The notes under the pieces are model-generated. The model ran no database searches, was not told the origin of the DNA, and saw only the letters and a program-made list of their open reading frames with translations. The translations under genes and the position numbers were made by a program. From positions 1-43,515 of the forward strand of contig CALGLR010000095.1 in assembly GCA_937959395.1 (NCBI GenBank): 43,515 nucleotides of DNA. The letters are read 5' to 3'. Source of the stretch: an uncultured Flavobacteriaceae bacterium. Its GTDB lineage: Bacteria; Bacteroidota; Bacteroidia; Flavobacteriales; Flavobacteriaceae. Below, piece by piece: positions 34,094-43,173 of the stretch (position 1 is the first letter of the stretch; each line of letters opens with the position of its first letter).

Positions 34094-35023
34094 TTAATTT
34101 AATGTTAAGTTTCTAAAAATGTCTTCTAATTTAGTTTCTAATGGTGTAAGCTGTGTAAGCGCCCATTTTTTCTGAACACATAAGTCAAACACCGATCGTC
34201 TTGAACTCTCATTTACTGAGCTTTGTAATTCAAATAAATTATTATCTTTATTTATAAAACCGACTTCTTTTATAGTATCAAGTTTATTTAATGATTCTAA
34301 TATTATTTCAGGTTTTTCATCCTCTATACAAACATGAAGCACCTCATTTCCTTCTGCTTGTTTTCTTAAAGTATCTGCTGTTCCATCGGCAACAATATTT
34401 CCTTTATTAATAATTAATATGCGATCACAAGTCGCTTCTACTTCTGGTAAGATATGTGTACTTAGAATTACTGTTTTCTCTTTTCCTAAGTCACGAATTA
34501 ACTTTCTAATTTCAATAATTTGATTGGGATCGAGACCAGTAGTTGGTTCGTCTAAAATTAATACTTCTGGATCATGAATCATGGCTTGAGCTATTCCAAC
34601 ACGCTGGCGATAGCCTTTAGATAGTTCTCCTATTTTTTTATGTTTTTCTCTATTAAGTCCGCAAAGACCAATCATTTCTTTAATTCTATTATTAGTTTTA
34701 GAATTATTTAGCCCTTGAATTGCAGCACAAAATTGCAGATAATCAATCACTGGCATTTCTAAATATAACGGGTTGTTTTCGGGGAGGTAACCAATGTGTT
34801 TCTTAATATCATCTGGTTCTTCTTTAATACTCGTCCCTCCAATTTTTACATCCCCGTTTTCAAGTCCAATGTATCCAGTAATCATTTTCATTGTCGTAGA
34901 TTTCCCAGCTCCATTAGGACCAAGAAAACCAAGTACTTCGCCAGTTTTAACATTAAAGCTAATATCGTTCACAGCAATTTGTGGGCCATAAGTTTTGGTT
35001 AAATTCTCTATTTGTATATTCAT
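34094..35023 (-). CDS. ABC transporter ATP-binding protein, GldA-like
   Basis: Cytosolic nucleotide-binding subunit of 309 residues. Walker A GPNGAGKST is at 35-43, the signature is in LSKGYRQRVGIAQAM, Walker B is VLILDEPTTGLDP, and the H-loop is ILSTHILPE. A C-terminal extension (about 220-309) is typical of the GldA/CcmA-like export ATPases. It starts the ABC gene set and works with the permease and GldG-family protein that follow. A spacer of 17 bp separates it from the small exported protein gene upstream, so the operon may extend to 35854. Confidence 0.93.
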   Translation of the reverse strand: MNIQIENLTKTYGPQIAVNDISFNVKTGEVLGFLGPNGAGKSTTMKMITGYIGLENGDVKIGGTSIKEEPDDIKKHIGYLPENNPLYLEMPVIDYLQFCAAIQGLNNSKTNNRIKEMIGLCGLNREKHKKIGELSKGYRQRVGIAQAMIHDPEVLILDEPTTGLDPNQIIEIRKLIRDLGKEKTVILSTHILPEVEATCDRILIINKGNIVADGTADTLRKQAEGNEVLHVCIEDEKPEIILESLNKLDTIKEVGFINKDNNLFELQSSVNESSRRSVFDLCVQKKWALTQLTPLETKLEDIFRNLTLN

Positions 35024-35040
35024 ATAATGAGATATTATAA

Positions 35041-35442
35041 TTATATTTTATTCTTTTTTTTTAATTGTATACTGTCTTTTTTGGGGGTGTCCATTTGAAA
35101 AAAATCATCGAGTAGACTTCTATGATCTAACATTTGTTTCTGCCATATTGAATCTAAACTTTTAAAATTATTTGGAAATGGGAACGGGTTCATATTAAAA
35201 GGCTCATCATTAAAAAAGGGATTCCGATTTGTTGAAAAATTTTCAAAAATGGAATCCATTTTACTTGTCATATTTGAACTAGAATAAGAATATATAGAAT
35301 CAAACCGAATTAAATTTCCATTTTCGTCATACTCCTTATTTACTTGAACTCTTTCATTTGGTTCGTTATTATTTTCATCCTGAGAATAAGTAAGTTGAGG
35401 AATTAACATTAAAAACATGAGACTTATAAATATGGTTTTCAT
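35041..35442 (-). CDS. Small exported protein of unknown function
   Basis: The 133-residue protein has a signal peptide (MKTIFISLMFLMLIPQLTYSQ, about 1-21). The mature part is hydrophilic and rich in Asp, Asn, Ser, Phe and Pro, with recurring DSI(F/Y/W) units: FDSIYSYS, MDSIFENF, LDSIWQKQ. The motif YDENGNLIRFDS resembles the start of a beta strand unit. It has a Lys-rich C-terminus. No family is recognised. It starts 10 nt after the stop of the Hsp20-like gene and precedes the ABC operon. Confidence 0.65.
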   Translation of the reverse strand: MKTIFISLMFLMLIPQLTYSQDENNNEPNERVQVNKEYDENGNLIRFDSIYSYSSSNMTSKMDSIFENFSTNRNPFFNDEPFNMNPFPFPNNFKSLDSIWQKQMLDHRSLLDDFFQMDTPKKDSIQLKKKNKI

Positions 35443-35452
35443 ATGAATAATT

Positions 35453-35854
35453 TTAAGATGATAATTTTGCTATTTCTTTTTGATTAAAAATATATTTAAG
35501 GTTACTTGAATACGATTTTTTTATTGATTCTATAAGCTTAATTTCTAAATATCCTGAAGAATAATGCTCAGAATGAATCTGCAATTTCTTTTTAGATGGT
35601 ATATTAAGATATCCTTGAATGAAAGCATAATTCCAATCTATCTTAAAAAGATGCCTTTTTATTAGATTAGCATTAGAGACCATGATACCAAAACATAACA
35701 TGTTATTATTTATGGATACCTTATAATTGTTTTTTCTTAAATGAGGTATTTTAACCCTAATATGTAAACCATTAAGAGTTGAAACTATTTTAATTTTTTT
35801 TATAACGAAAGGTAGAGTTCTATTTTCCTTTCTTTTTTTATCTAGAAAGCTCAT
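35453..35854 (-). CDS. Divergent Hsp20/alpha-crystallin-like protein
   Basis: The 133-residue basic protein has weak small-heat-shock features: IRVKIPHLRKNNYKVSINNN, then LCFGI, recall the (D)xPG(f/v)kkeDikv..(n)n.L.i strands, and IPSKKKLQIHSEHYSSGYLEIKL recalls lPe.vd...i.A.y.dGvL.i.lPK. The key G-x-L is present as SGYLEI. No signal peptide. The family call is tentative, because no stretch is near-identical to a characterised member. Upstream are a -7 box (TACTTTTG, 35959-35952) and an AT-rich leader with a 7-bp hairpin. Confidence 0.5.
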   Translation of the reverse strand: MSFLDKKRKENRTLPFVIKKIKIVSTLNGLHIRVKIPHLRKNNYKVSINNNMLCFGIMVSNANLIKRHLFKIDWNYAFIQGYLNIPSKKKLQIHSEHYSSGYLEIKLIESIKKSYSSNLKYIFNQKEIAKLSS

Positions 35855-36508
35855 ATTTCATTTTGATTAAAAAATTATACTTAAACTTTAAGTTATTTAT
35901 TTAAAGTAAACTGAAATTATGTAATAAAAACCTAAGATGATCTAAGGCCTACAAAAGTATTTTTGAAAGAAAAAAATGAAATTACTTTTACAAAACCTGC
36001 TATTATTATGTGAAGATGATAAACTATTAATAGACTTATCAATTAACCAAACAAAAACCGCAGGTACTAGAAGGTTTTTAAATTTAATAAACTGCATTAC
36101 TTTATTTTTTATGTCTTGACCAAAAATATATAATTAACAAAAAATAAATGCTTAACAAAATATTAATTTTTGTTAAAGTATTGTAAAATAAAAGATAGAT
36201 TATTCTATTTATTCAACTTTGATATATTCATAATTAATGCTAGAATATTAAGTGATTATGTTACTAAATATATCGCATGCAAGATATTATTAAAATTAAA
36301 TTCAGCACTTATATCAGATTAAAAAATAGTTAAAAACCTGTTCAAATTCTAGAATTAAAAACCTTTTGACTGCACTCAAAATGACGTAAAATTTACTACA
36401 TTCGCCAAAATAGAATTAGATTAATCTATTTTATTCCCTTCACATTGTTTGTTAGCAATGTAAACAACTAATTTCTCAGGTTCATTTTGATGTCAAATTC
36501 AAGAACTC
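35855..36508. other. 654-bp AT-rich intergenic region upstream of comEC
   Basis: Contains back-to-back -7 boxes at 35952-35965 (TACTTTTG on minus, TATTTTTG on plus, sharing the central TA). It also holds a 7-bp stem at 35885-35907 in the leader of the Hsp20-like gene, a 47-codon plus-strand frame at 35976-36119 of doubtful reality, a repeat fragment at 36364-36385 and two small hairpins (36408-36434 region and ACATTG/CAATGT at 36444-36463). Nothing is recognised between 36120 and 36360. Confidence 0.55.
36364..36385 (+). repeat. Decayed copy of the TTCGACTsCGCTCA dispersed repeat
   Basis: TTTTGACTGCACTCAAAATGAC resembles the cores at 5313-5337 and 23225-23250 (minus), with two C-to-T/A type changes. 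Confidence 0.4.
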
Positions 36509-38539
36509 GTGAAACTTATTAATTTTACGATTATTAAACTTACAATAGGTCTTATTGTAGGAATTATAATCGCTTTTTACAAGCCTATTACAGCAAGTTT
36601 AGCTATAATCACTACGATATGCTTTATTTCCATTACTTTAGTTATTAAGCTATTATTAAAGAAAACACCTAAAGGATATCTATTTGGTGTTTTCACTTAT
36701 ATTACTATCATTTTTATAGGTATTTTAACAACTACGCTTCATAATGAACGTGAAGCTAGCAACCATTACTCACAGGTTAAAAGCATAAACCAATCAAAGG
36801 ATTTAATTACGTTTAGAATTCGTGAGGTTTTAAAACCGAATTTATATCATGATAAATACATTATTGATATTTTAAAAATCAATTCAAAAACAGTTTCAGG
36901 AAAATCGATACTTAATGTTGAAAAAGACTCTTTAGTTACTCAATTAAAAGTCGATGATATTTTAGCAACAACTGAACCTTTTAAAACCATAAAAGAACCG
37001 TTAAACCCAGAACAATTTAATTACAAAAACTATTTAGCAAAGCAATATATTGATCATCAAATAACAACCAGGAACAATTATCTTTTTTCCATTTTAAAAA
37101 AGAAACATACTGTTTATGGGCATGCAGAAAAACTTAGGGATCACATCAAAAAAAGATTAGAAAGCTATGATTTTAAACCTGATGAACTCGCCATAATTAA
37201 TGCTTTAATTTTAGGACAACGACACGATATTAGTTCCATTATTTATGATAATTATGTTAAGGCTGGTGCTATACATATTCTTGCCGTTTCTGGTTTACAT
37301 GTTGGTATTATATTATTACTTATAACTGCTTTATTAAAACCTTTAGAGCACTTAAAAAATGGAAGGGTTTTTAAAATCATAATTATACTCGTATTCCTTT
37401 GGTGTTTTGCTATTATTGCTGGTTTATCGGCTTCGGTAACACGAGCAGTAACCATGTTTAGTATTGTAACCATAGGAACACATTTAAAAAGACCTGTTAA
37501 TATATACAATACACTAGCCATTTCTATATTTGTTCTACTCCTGTTTAAGCCATTATTCCTCTTCGATGTAGGTTTTCAATTAAGTTATTCTGCTGTAATC
37601 GCTATTGTAAGTATTCAGCCTTTATTAGTTCCGTTATGGCAACCCAAATGGTTTGTTTTTAAAACACTTTGGCAAGTTTTTACGGTTTCCATCGCTGCCC
37701 AACTTGGCGTTTTACCACTTAGTTTATTTTACTTCCATCAGTTCCCTGGATTATTCTTTTTATCGAACCTGGTTATTATCCCTTGTTTAGGTTTTATTTT
37801 AGGTCTTGGAATTTTAGTAATTATTTTAGCTCTTTTAAATAGTTTGCCAGAATTATTATCTACCTTTTATGGTTTCATAATTAATTATTTAAACCAATTT
37901 ATTAAGTGGATCTCTTTACAAGATGCATTTATATTTGAAGCCATTTCTTTTAACGGCTTGCAACTTATAACTAGTTATTTTTTAATTATTGCTTTTGTAA
38001 GATGTATCATTAAAGTAAATTACAAAAAGATTGTATTTCTATTAGTTAGTATCGCATTATTTCAAGGTGCATTTATTAATAATAGTTTCAATAAAAAAGC
38101 TAGTGAATTCATTATTTTCCATAAAGGTCGTGAGACTATAATTGCTCAAAGAAAAAACACTCTATTAAAGTTTTACAGTAATATAGACACTTCTATATTG
38201 AAGACTAGTTTTCGCGATTATAAAGTAGCAAATAATATTAATCGAATAACGATAGACAGCCTTAGTCCTATTTACAAAATCAAAGACCGCTATTTACTGG
38301 TTATTGATGATAATGGTATTTACAACGTGAAGCAATTTCATCCAGATTATATCGTATTAATAAACACACCAAAAATTAATTTAAATAGAATGATAGATTC
38401 TATAAAACCCTCTTTAATCATAGCAAATGGCAGTAATTATAAATCTCAAGTTTTAAAATGGAAAGCGACTTGTAAAAACAAAAAAGTCCCTTTTCATTAT
38501 ACTTATGAAAAGGGAGCTCTAGTATTAGATAATGATTAG
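36509..38539 (+). CDS. comEC: ComEC/Rec2-family competence membrane protein
   Basis: Polytopic protein expected to carry DNA across the inner membrane. Residues about 1-70 have three helices, about 80-200 form the DUF4131 domain, and about 230-510 form the Competence domain with HILAVSGLHVGIILLL and LSASVTRAVTMFSI. The C-terminus (about 530-676) has the position of a metallo-beta-lactamase domain, but I see no HxHxDH motif. At 676 residues it is at the short end for the family. The start is GTG at 36509; an out-of-frame ATG upstream cannot be used. Its stop lies within a 9-bp terminator-like hairpin. Confidence 0.9.
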   Translation: MKLINFTIIKLTIGLIVGIIIAFYKPITASLAIITTICFISITLVIKLLLKKTPKGYLFGVFTYITIIFIGILTTTLHNEREASNHYSQVKSINQSKDLITFRIREVLKPNLYHDKYIIDILKINSKTVSGKSILNVEKDSLVTQLKVDDILATTEPFKTIKEPLNPEQFNYKNYLAKQYIDHQITTRNNYLFSILKKKHTVYGHAEKLRDHIKKRLESYDFKPDELAIINALILGQRHDISSIIYDNYVKAGAIHILAVSGLHVGIILLLITALLKPLEHLKNGRVFKIIIILVFLWCFAIIAGLSASVTRAVTMFSIVTIGTHLKRPVNIYNTLAISIFVLLLFKPLFLFDVGFQLSYSAVIAIVSIQPLLVPLWQPKWFVFKTLWQVFTVSIAAQLGVLPLSLFYFHQFPGLFFLSNLVIIPCLGFILGLGILVIILALLNSLPELLSTFYGFIINYLNQFIKWISLQDAFIFEAISFNGLQLITSYFLIIAFVRCIIKVNYKKIVFLLVSIALFQGAFINNSFNKKASEFIIFHKGRETIIAQRKNTLLKFYSNIDTSILKTSFRDYKVANNINRITIDSLSPIYKIKDRYLLVIDDNGIYNVKQFHPDYIVLINTPKINLNRMIDSIKPSLIIANGSNYKSQVLKWKATCKNKKVPFHYTYEKGALVLDND

Positions 38540-38552
38540 CTAACTAATCATT
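38531..38552. terminator. Bidirectional terminator between comEC and the thioredoxin-like gene
   Basis: Perfect 9-bp stem AATGATTAG / CTAATCATT (38531-38539 and 38544-38552) with loop CTAA. The TAG at 38537-38539 is the comEC stop, so the hairpin begins inside the last codons. The two genes converge here. Confidence 0.55.
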
Positions 38553-38579
38553 TGTATTCTATTTAGAAATTTTACTAGT

Positions 38580-39128
38580 TTAGTTGCTAAACTCTGGAGT
38601 AAAAGCTTTGTAGTAATCATTAAATGCATCTTGAGTTGTTAATGCTAAATGTTCATTTTTTTTAAACATCTTTACGTATAACTCTAATTGCTGAGGCGTT
38701 TTATAACCTGTAATAGGCGCAATAAATCCTCCTTCTTCATCTAAAAAAACTAAGGTAGGATATGCTTTTATCGTAAAATAACGCGCTAATTGATGAGCCG
38801 AATTTCTTCTACTCGCTTTTGCAGGATCGTAATTAGGGTTTTCAAAGACTTTATCTTTAAAATTAATTTTTTCATCACCTTCTCCATTAAACTTAACCGC
38901 ATAGTAATTTTTATTGATATACTCCGCAACATCTTTATTAGCAAAAGTGTTTCTATCTAGCATTTTGCAAGGCCCACACCAATTGGTGTAAACATCCATA
39001 AAAATCTTTTTTGGTTTCTTTTTTTGAAGAGCAACAGCTTCTTCAAGTGTTACCCATTTTATTTGTTGTGCCTGTATATTTGCAGTTATAAGTAATGCAA
39101 ACACTACAGTAAATAGTAATTTCTTCAT
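38580..39128 (-). CDS. Secreted thioredoxin-family protein
   Basis: Periplasmic thioredoxin-like protein of 182 residues. Signal peptide at about 1-21 (ending NIQAQ). The active site is WCGPCKML with Cys at 51 and 54. The cis-proline region KAYPTLVFLDEEGGF sits about 80 residues later. An insertion of about 35 residues (EGDEKINFKDKVFENPNYDP) between the active site and the cis-Pro is seen in the thioredoxin_7 / DUF255-like group. It is expected to act in disulfide reduction or thiol exchange outside the cytosol. Convergent with comEC; POT transporter gene upstream has its own terminator. Confidence 0.88.
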   Translation of the reverse strand: MKKLLFTVVFALLITANIQAQQIKWVTLEEAVALQKKKPKKIFMDVYTNWCGPCKMLDRNTFANKDVAEYINKNYYAVKFNGEGDEKINFKDKVFENPNYDPAKASRRNSAHQLARYFTIKAYPTLVFLDEEGGFIAPITGYKTPQQLELYVKMFKKNEHLALTTQDAFNDYYKAFTPEFSN

Positions 39129-39173
39129 AATTATCTAGTCGCAAAAGTTATGCCTAAGTTACAAAAAATAACA

Positions 39174-39206
39174 AAATGCCTTAATTTTAATTAAATCAAG
39201 GCATTT
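39174..39206 (-). terminator. Terminator of the POT transporter gene
   Basis: Stem AAATGCCTT / AAGGCATTT (39174-39182 and 39198-39206) with an AT-rich 15-nt loop. T-rich sequence follows on the minus strand, 26 nt after the stop codon. Confidence 0.75.
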
Positions 39207-39232
39207 CATTGTATTTATAGTGTTGCCAGATA

Positions 39233-40822
39233 TTATCTAATACCGTGCATCATTCTAAGTAATGTTTTATTAAGGATGATCATAACCACACCAGCTCCAA
39301 TAGGAATTAATGTAAAAATTAAGAAGAACGTGGTCATTCCGTATTCTTCAACTATAGGATCTATAAAACTTCCAGTAAGTCCTGCTGTATAATTAGCTAT
39401 AAAATTTGCGACGAACCAAACTCCAAACATTAAACCTACTAGTTTAATAGGTGCTAATTTACTTACATAAGACAATCCAACGGGTGAAACACAAAGCTCT
39501 CCCAATGTATGGAATAAATACGCCAATATTAAGAAGATCATACTCACAGATGCTGTTTTTGCTCCTAGAGGAATTCCCATAGAGCCGTAAGCAAGAATAC
39601 CAAAACCTAATCCTAAAAGTATTAATCCTATTGCAAATTTAATTGGTCCAGTAGGATTATATTTACTTTGCCATATTTTAGAAAATAATGGTGCAAATGC
39701 AATGATATAAAATGAATTAAGAATACCAAACCATGATGCAGGTACTTCAGCTGTTTCTGCAACAAATTCTCTTTGAAGCATCCAAATAACAATACCCCAT
39801 ATAATAGTAAAACTCGCTCCTAATAAAACATTAGACAACGCAAATTTAGAGAACGTTTGCTTAAAAAGCATCGTAAGTACCCATGTTATAATTAACATTG
39901 GTACTACTGTTAGCAAGGTATTCGCAATTTTAAAAGTTGAAGCTCCTGTTCCTGTTAATACTCTGTCTGTATAATCGTTAGCAAAAATTGTCATAGAACC
40001 TCCAGCTTGCTCAAATGCCCACCAAAAGAATATCGTAAAGAAAGCTAAAATACTAATCACTATTAATCTATCTTTAGTTACTTTAGAAGAGTTAGCGTCT
40101 TCCATCACGTCTTCAATATTTTCGCCTATATCTTCTATAGAATCTTCTATTGCATCGTCAAAATCTATAGTATTCTTTGGAGACAATCCTATTCTTCCAA
40201 ATATTTTTTGCGCAAAGTAAAATTGTAACATCCCAAAAAACATAAAAACCCCTGCTAATCCAAAACCATAATGCCATCCTATTTTTTCTCCAATATAGCC
40301 ACAAAGTAAAATCCCTAAAAAAGCACCTGAGTTAATCCCCATATAGAATATAGTATACCCAGCATCTTTTTCTTTTCCTTGATTTTTATATAACTGCCCT
40401 ACCATTGAAGAGATATTTGGCTTAAAGAGACCGTTACCAATAATTAAAAAGAACAATCCAGCATAAAAGAACATTGATGTCATACCTTCTAAAGCCATAG
40501 AAGCATGACCAATAGTCATTAAAAGAGCTCCTAGTATTACTGCATTTCTATAACCCATTAATTTATCGGCTATAAATCCACCAATTATTGGAGTTAAGTA
40601 AACCAATCCTGTGTAAACACCATACAACTGAAGTGCTTCAGCGCGCTCCCAGCCCCAACCGCCGTCAAGCATTGTAGAAACTAAGAACAGTACTAAAAGT
40701 GCTCGCATTCCATAATAAGAGAAACGCTCCCACATTTCAGTAAAAAACAATACAAATAATCCTGATGGGTGTCCTAATACAGTCTTTTGATTAGTCTCTG
40801 AACCTCCGAATTTAAATTCCAT
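39233..40822 (-). CDS. Proton-dependent oligopeptide transporter (POT/PTR2 family)
   Basis: Inner-membrane MFS transporter for di- and tripeptides. The family motif EMWERFSYYGMRALLVLFL (about 28-46) contains the ExxERFxYY proton-coupling residues. GGFIADKLMGYRNAVILGALLM and FYMGINSGAFLG are the two PTR2 signatures. About 12 to 14 membrane segments fit the 529 residues, with an acidic cytoplasmic loop (about 220-250, DDAIEDSIEDIGENIEDVMED). It is 33 bp downstream of the secreted dipeptidyl-peptidase gene, which would supply peptides: a plausible functional pair. Confidence 0.95.
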   Translation of the reverse strand: MEFKFGGSETNQKTVLGHPSGLFVLFFTEMWERFSYYGMRALLVLFLVSTMLDGGWGWERAEALQLYGVYTGLVYLTPIIGGFIADKLMGYRNAVILGALLMTIGHASMALEGMTSMFFYAGLFFLIIGNGLFKPNISSMVGQLYKNQGKEKDAGYTIFYMGINSGAFLGILLCGYIGEKIGWHYGFGLAGVFMFFGMLQFYFAQKIFGRIGLSPKNTIDFDDAIEDSIEDIGENIEDVMEDANSSKVTKDRLIVISILAFFTIFFWWAFEQAGGSMTIFANDYTDRVLTGTGASTFKIANTLLTVVPMLIITWVLTMLFKQTFSKFALSNVLLGASFTIIWGIVIWMLQREFVAETAEVPASWFGILNSFYIIAFAPLFSKIWQSKYNPTGPIKFAIGLILLGLGFGILAYGSMGIPLGAKTASVSMIFLILAYLFHTLGELCVSPVGLSYVSKLAPIKLVGLMFGVWFVANFIANYTAGLTGSFIDPIVEEYGMTTFFLIFTLIPIGAGVVMIILNKTLLRMMHGIR

Positions 40823-40855
40823 ATGATTAAATAATTAGTTAGTAAAAGTTTTAAA

Positions 40856-43084
40856 TTAGCCTTTAATCTTCATTTCATTAGTCTTAGTTTCCGCTTGAGG
40901 GCGCTTATCACCAAGATTTTTATTAATGAAATTCGTCATTTTTTTATATAAATGTAAACGGGTATTTCCGCCGTAAATACCATGATTTTTATCTGGATAA
41001 ATCATCCAATCAAATTGTTTATCTGCCTGAATCAAAGCCTCAACCATTCTCATGGTGTTTTGTAAATGTACATTATCATCTCCAGAGCCATGAACTAATA
41101 AGAAATCGCCTTTTAATTTATCTACATGATTTATTGGAGAATTATCATCATATCCACTTGGGTTTTCTTGAGGTGTCGTCATATAACGTTCTGTATAGAT
41201 CGTATCATAAAAACGCCAGCTAGTAACTGGTGCAACAGCTATCGCCATTTTAAACACATCATTCCCTTTAAATAAAGCATTACTACTCATAAAACCACCA
41301 TAACTCCAACCCCAAATACCTATTCGACTTGCATCAATATAGGTGCGTTTTCCAAGCGTTTTTGCAGCTTCTATTTGGTCTTCTAATTCGTATTTACCTA
41401 ATTCTTTTTGTGTTATTTTTTTGAACTCTGCTCCTTTTAGACCGGTTCCTCTACCATCTACACAAGCAATAATATAACCTTGCTGTGCTAAATATTGATA
41501 CCAATAATCGTTAGAATTATTCCACTTATTTGCTACTTGTTGCGACCCTGGTCCTGAGTATTGAAACATAAACAATGGATATGTTTTTGAAGCATCAAAA
41601 TTTGCGGGTTTAACCATCCACATATTTAAATCGTTACCATTTACTTTAATAGTACTAAACTCCTTTTGCGAAGTTTTGTAAGTAGAAAGCCTTTTACTTA
41701 ATACATCGTTATCTTTAATACTCTTAACGACGTTACCACTATTGGCATCGTTTAAAGTAAACTCTGGAGGTGTTGTTGCGCTAGAAAATGTATTAATAAA
41801 ATAGGTGAAGTTAGCACTAAAAGCAGCACTATTGGTTCCTGTTGTTTTGGTAAGACGAGTTTTCTTTCTTCCATTTAAATCAATAGAATAAACATCTCTG
41901 TTTATTGATCCGTTTTCTACAGACTGGTAATAAATAGTATTCGTTTTTTCATCATAACCATAATAGTTAGTAACTTCCCAGTTCCCTTTGGTAATTTGAT
42001 TTTTCAACTTTCCAGATTCGTTATAATGATAAATGTGATTATAACCATCTTTTTCACTTGTCCAAATAAAACTATTATCCTTTAAAAACGTTAAATTATC
42101 AGTCACATCAACGTAAGCCTTATCTGTTTCAGCTAAAACTAAAGTTGCTTTATTTTTTTTAGCATCGACCAGCCATAAATCCAATTCGTTTTGATGCCTG
42201 TTCATATATTGCGCACTTAAGATATCACCTTTATTTGTCCATTTAATTCTAGGAATATAAAAATCATTATACGTTTTACTAACCTTAACAGGTTGAATTT
42301 TGTCCTTCTTTAAGTCATAAATATGAAGAGACACTCTCGAGTTTGCTTCCCCAGCTTTAGGATATTTAAACGCTTGTTGAGTTTGATATAGTTCTGAACC
42401 ATAAACATCCATTGAGAATCTTGGCACATCGGCTTCATCAAATTGAATAAAAGCAATTTTATCACTAGTTGCATTCCATTCGAAAGCACGAACAAAACCA
42501 AATTCCTCTTCATAAACCCAGTCTGTTATTCCATTAATAATTTGATTCGGTTCTCCATCAAACGTTATTTGTTTCGTTTCCCCAGATTCTAAATTTTTAA
42601 TATAAAGATTGTTATCAAAACCATACCCGACTTGTTTTCCATCTGGAGAAAAAGTAGGTTCTTGTATTTTTTCTTCTGAAACTCTATTTAGTTTATTGGT
42701 ATTTGTATTGTAAACATAATAAACTCCTAGTGTAGAACGTCTAAAAATAGATTCAACATCTGTTGCTAAAAGCACTTGCGATTCATCTTCACTAAACGTA
42801 TAATCTGAGAAATTCTGGATAGCTTGTAATGCCGAAGAATTAACTAGCGTTTTTACTTTTTTGAGGGTTTTATAATCATAAATATCGATACTCGTCGTCC
42901 CAATTTTTCTATCTAGATTTAATACGGAGTATTCTTGCCCGTTTTTCATAGAATGGAGTGCATCCAAGCGCTCAGTTCTAAATGAGCCATCCCAAATTTC
43001 TTCAAGTGTAATATTTTTTGTTTGGGCTGATACTAGTGTGGTTGTAAAAAAACAAACGACAACCAAGTGTTTTATAAATTTCAT
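40856..43084 (-). CDS. Secreted S9 dipeptidyl-peptidase (DPP IV-like prolyl oligopeptidase family)
   Basis: Exported serine peptidase cleaving N-terminal dipeptides (DPP IV type). Signal peptide 1-21 (ending VSAQ). The beta-propeller occupies about 35-480 and the alpha/beta-hydrolase about 490-725. The double-Glu motif region is DWVYEEEFGFVRAFEW. The catalytic triad is Ser 594 (GWSYGGFMS), Asp 669 or 670 (GSGDDNVH) and His 701 (KNHGIYGG). Length of 742 residues is typical. Highly charged short tail after the fold. Followed by the POT peptide transporter in the same direction. Confidence 0.94.
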   Translation of the reverse strand: MKFIKHLVVVCFFTTTLVSAQTKNITLEEIWDGSFRTERLDALHSMKNGQEYSVLNLDRKIGTTSIDIYDYKTLKKVKTLVNSSALQAIQNFSDYTFSEDESQVLLATDVESIFRRSTLGVYYVYNTNTNKLNRVSEEKIQEPTFSPDGKQVGYGFDNNLYIKNLESGETKQITFDGEPNQIINGITDWVYEEEFGFVRAFEWNATSDKIAFIQFDEADVPRFSMDVYGSELYQTQQAFKYPKAGEANSRVSLHIYDLKKDKIQPVKVSKTYNDFYIPRIKWTNKGDILSAQYMNRHQNELDLWLVDAKKNKATLVLAETDKAYVDVTDNLTFLKDNSFIWTSEKDGYNHIYHYNESGKLKNQITKGNWEVTNYYGYDEKTNTIYYQSVENGSINRDVYSIDLNGRKKTRLTKTTGTNSAAFSANFTYFINTFSSATTPPEFTLNDANSGNVVKSIKDNDVLSKRLSTYKTSQKEFSTIKVNGNDLNMWMVKPANFDASKTYPLFMFQYSGPGSQQVANKWNNSNDYWYQYLAQQGYIIACVDGRGTGLKGAEFKKITQKELGKYELEDQIEAAKTLGKRTYIDASRIGIWGWSYGGFMSSNALFKGNDVFKMAIAVAPVTSWRFYDTIYTERYMTTPQENPSGYDDNSPINHVDKLKGDFLLVHGSGDDNVHLQNTMRMVEALIQADKQFDWMIYPDKNHGIYGGNTRLHLYKKMTNFINKNLGDKRPQAETKTNEMKIKG

Positions 43085-43173
43085 TAAAATTGAGTTTACG
43101 CTAAAATAATGTCAAGTTTACTAAAAATAAAGCAAAAAACCCTAACTATTAACAGTTAAATCTATACAGTCTT

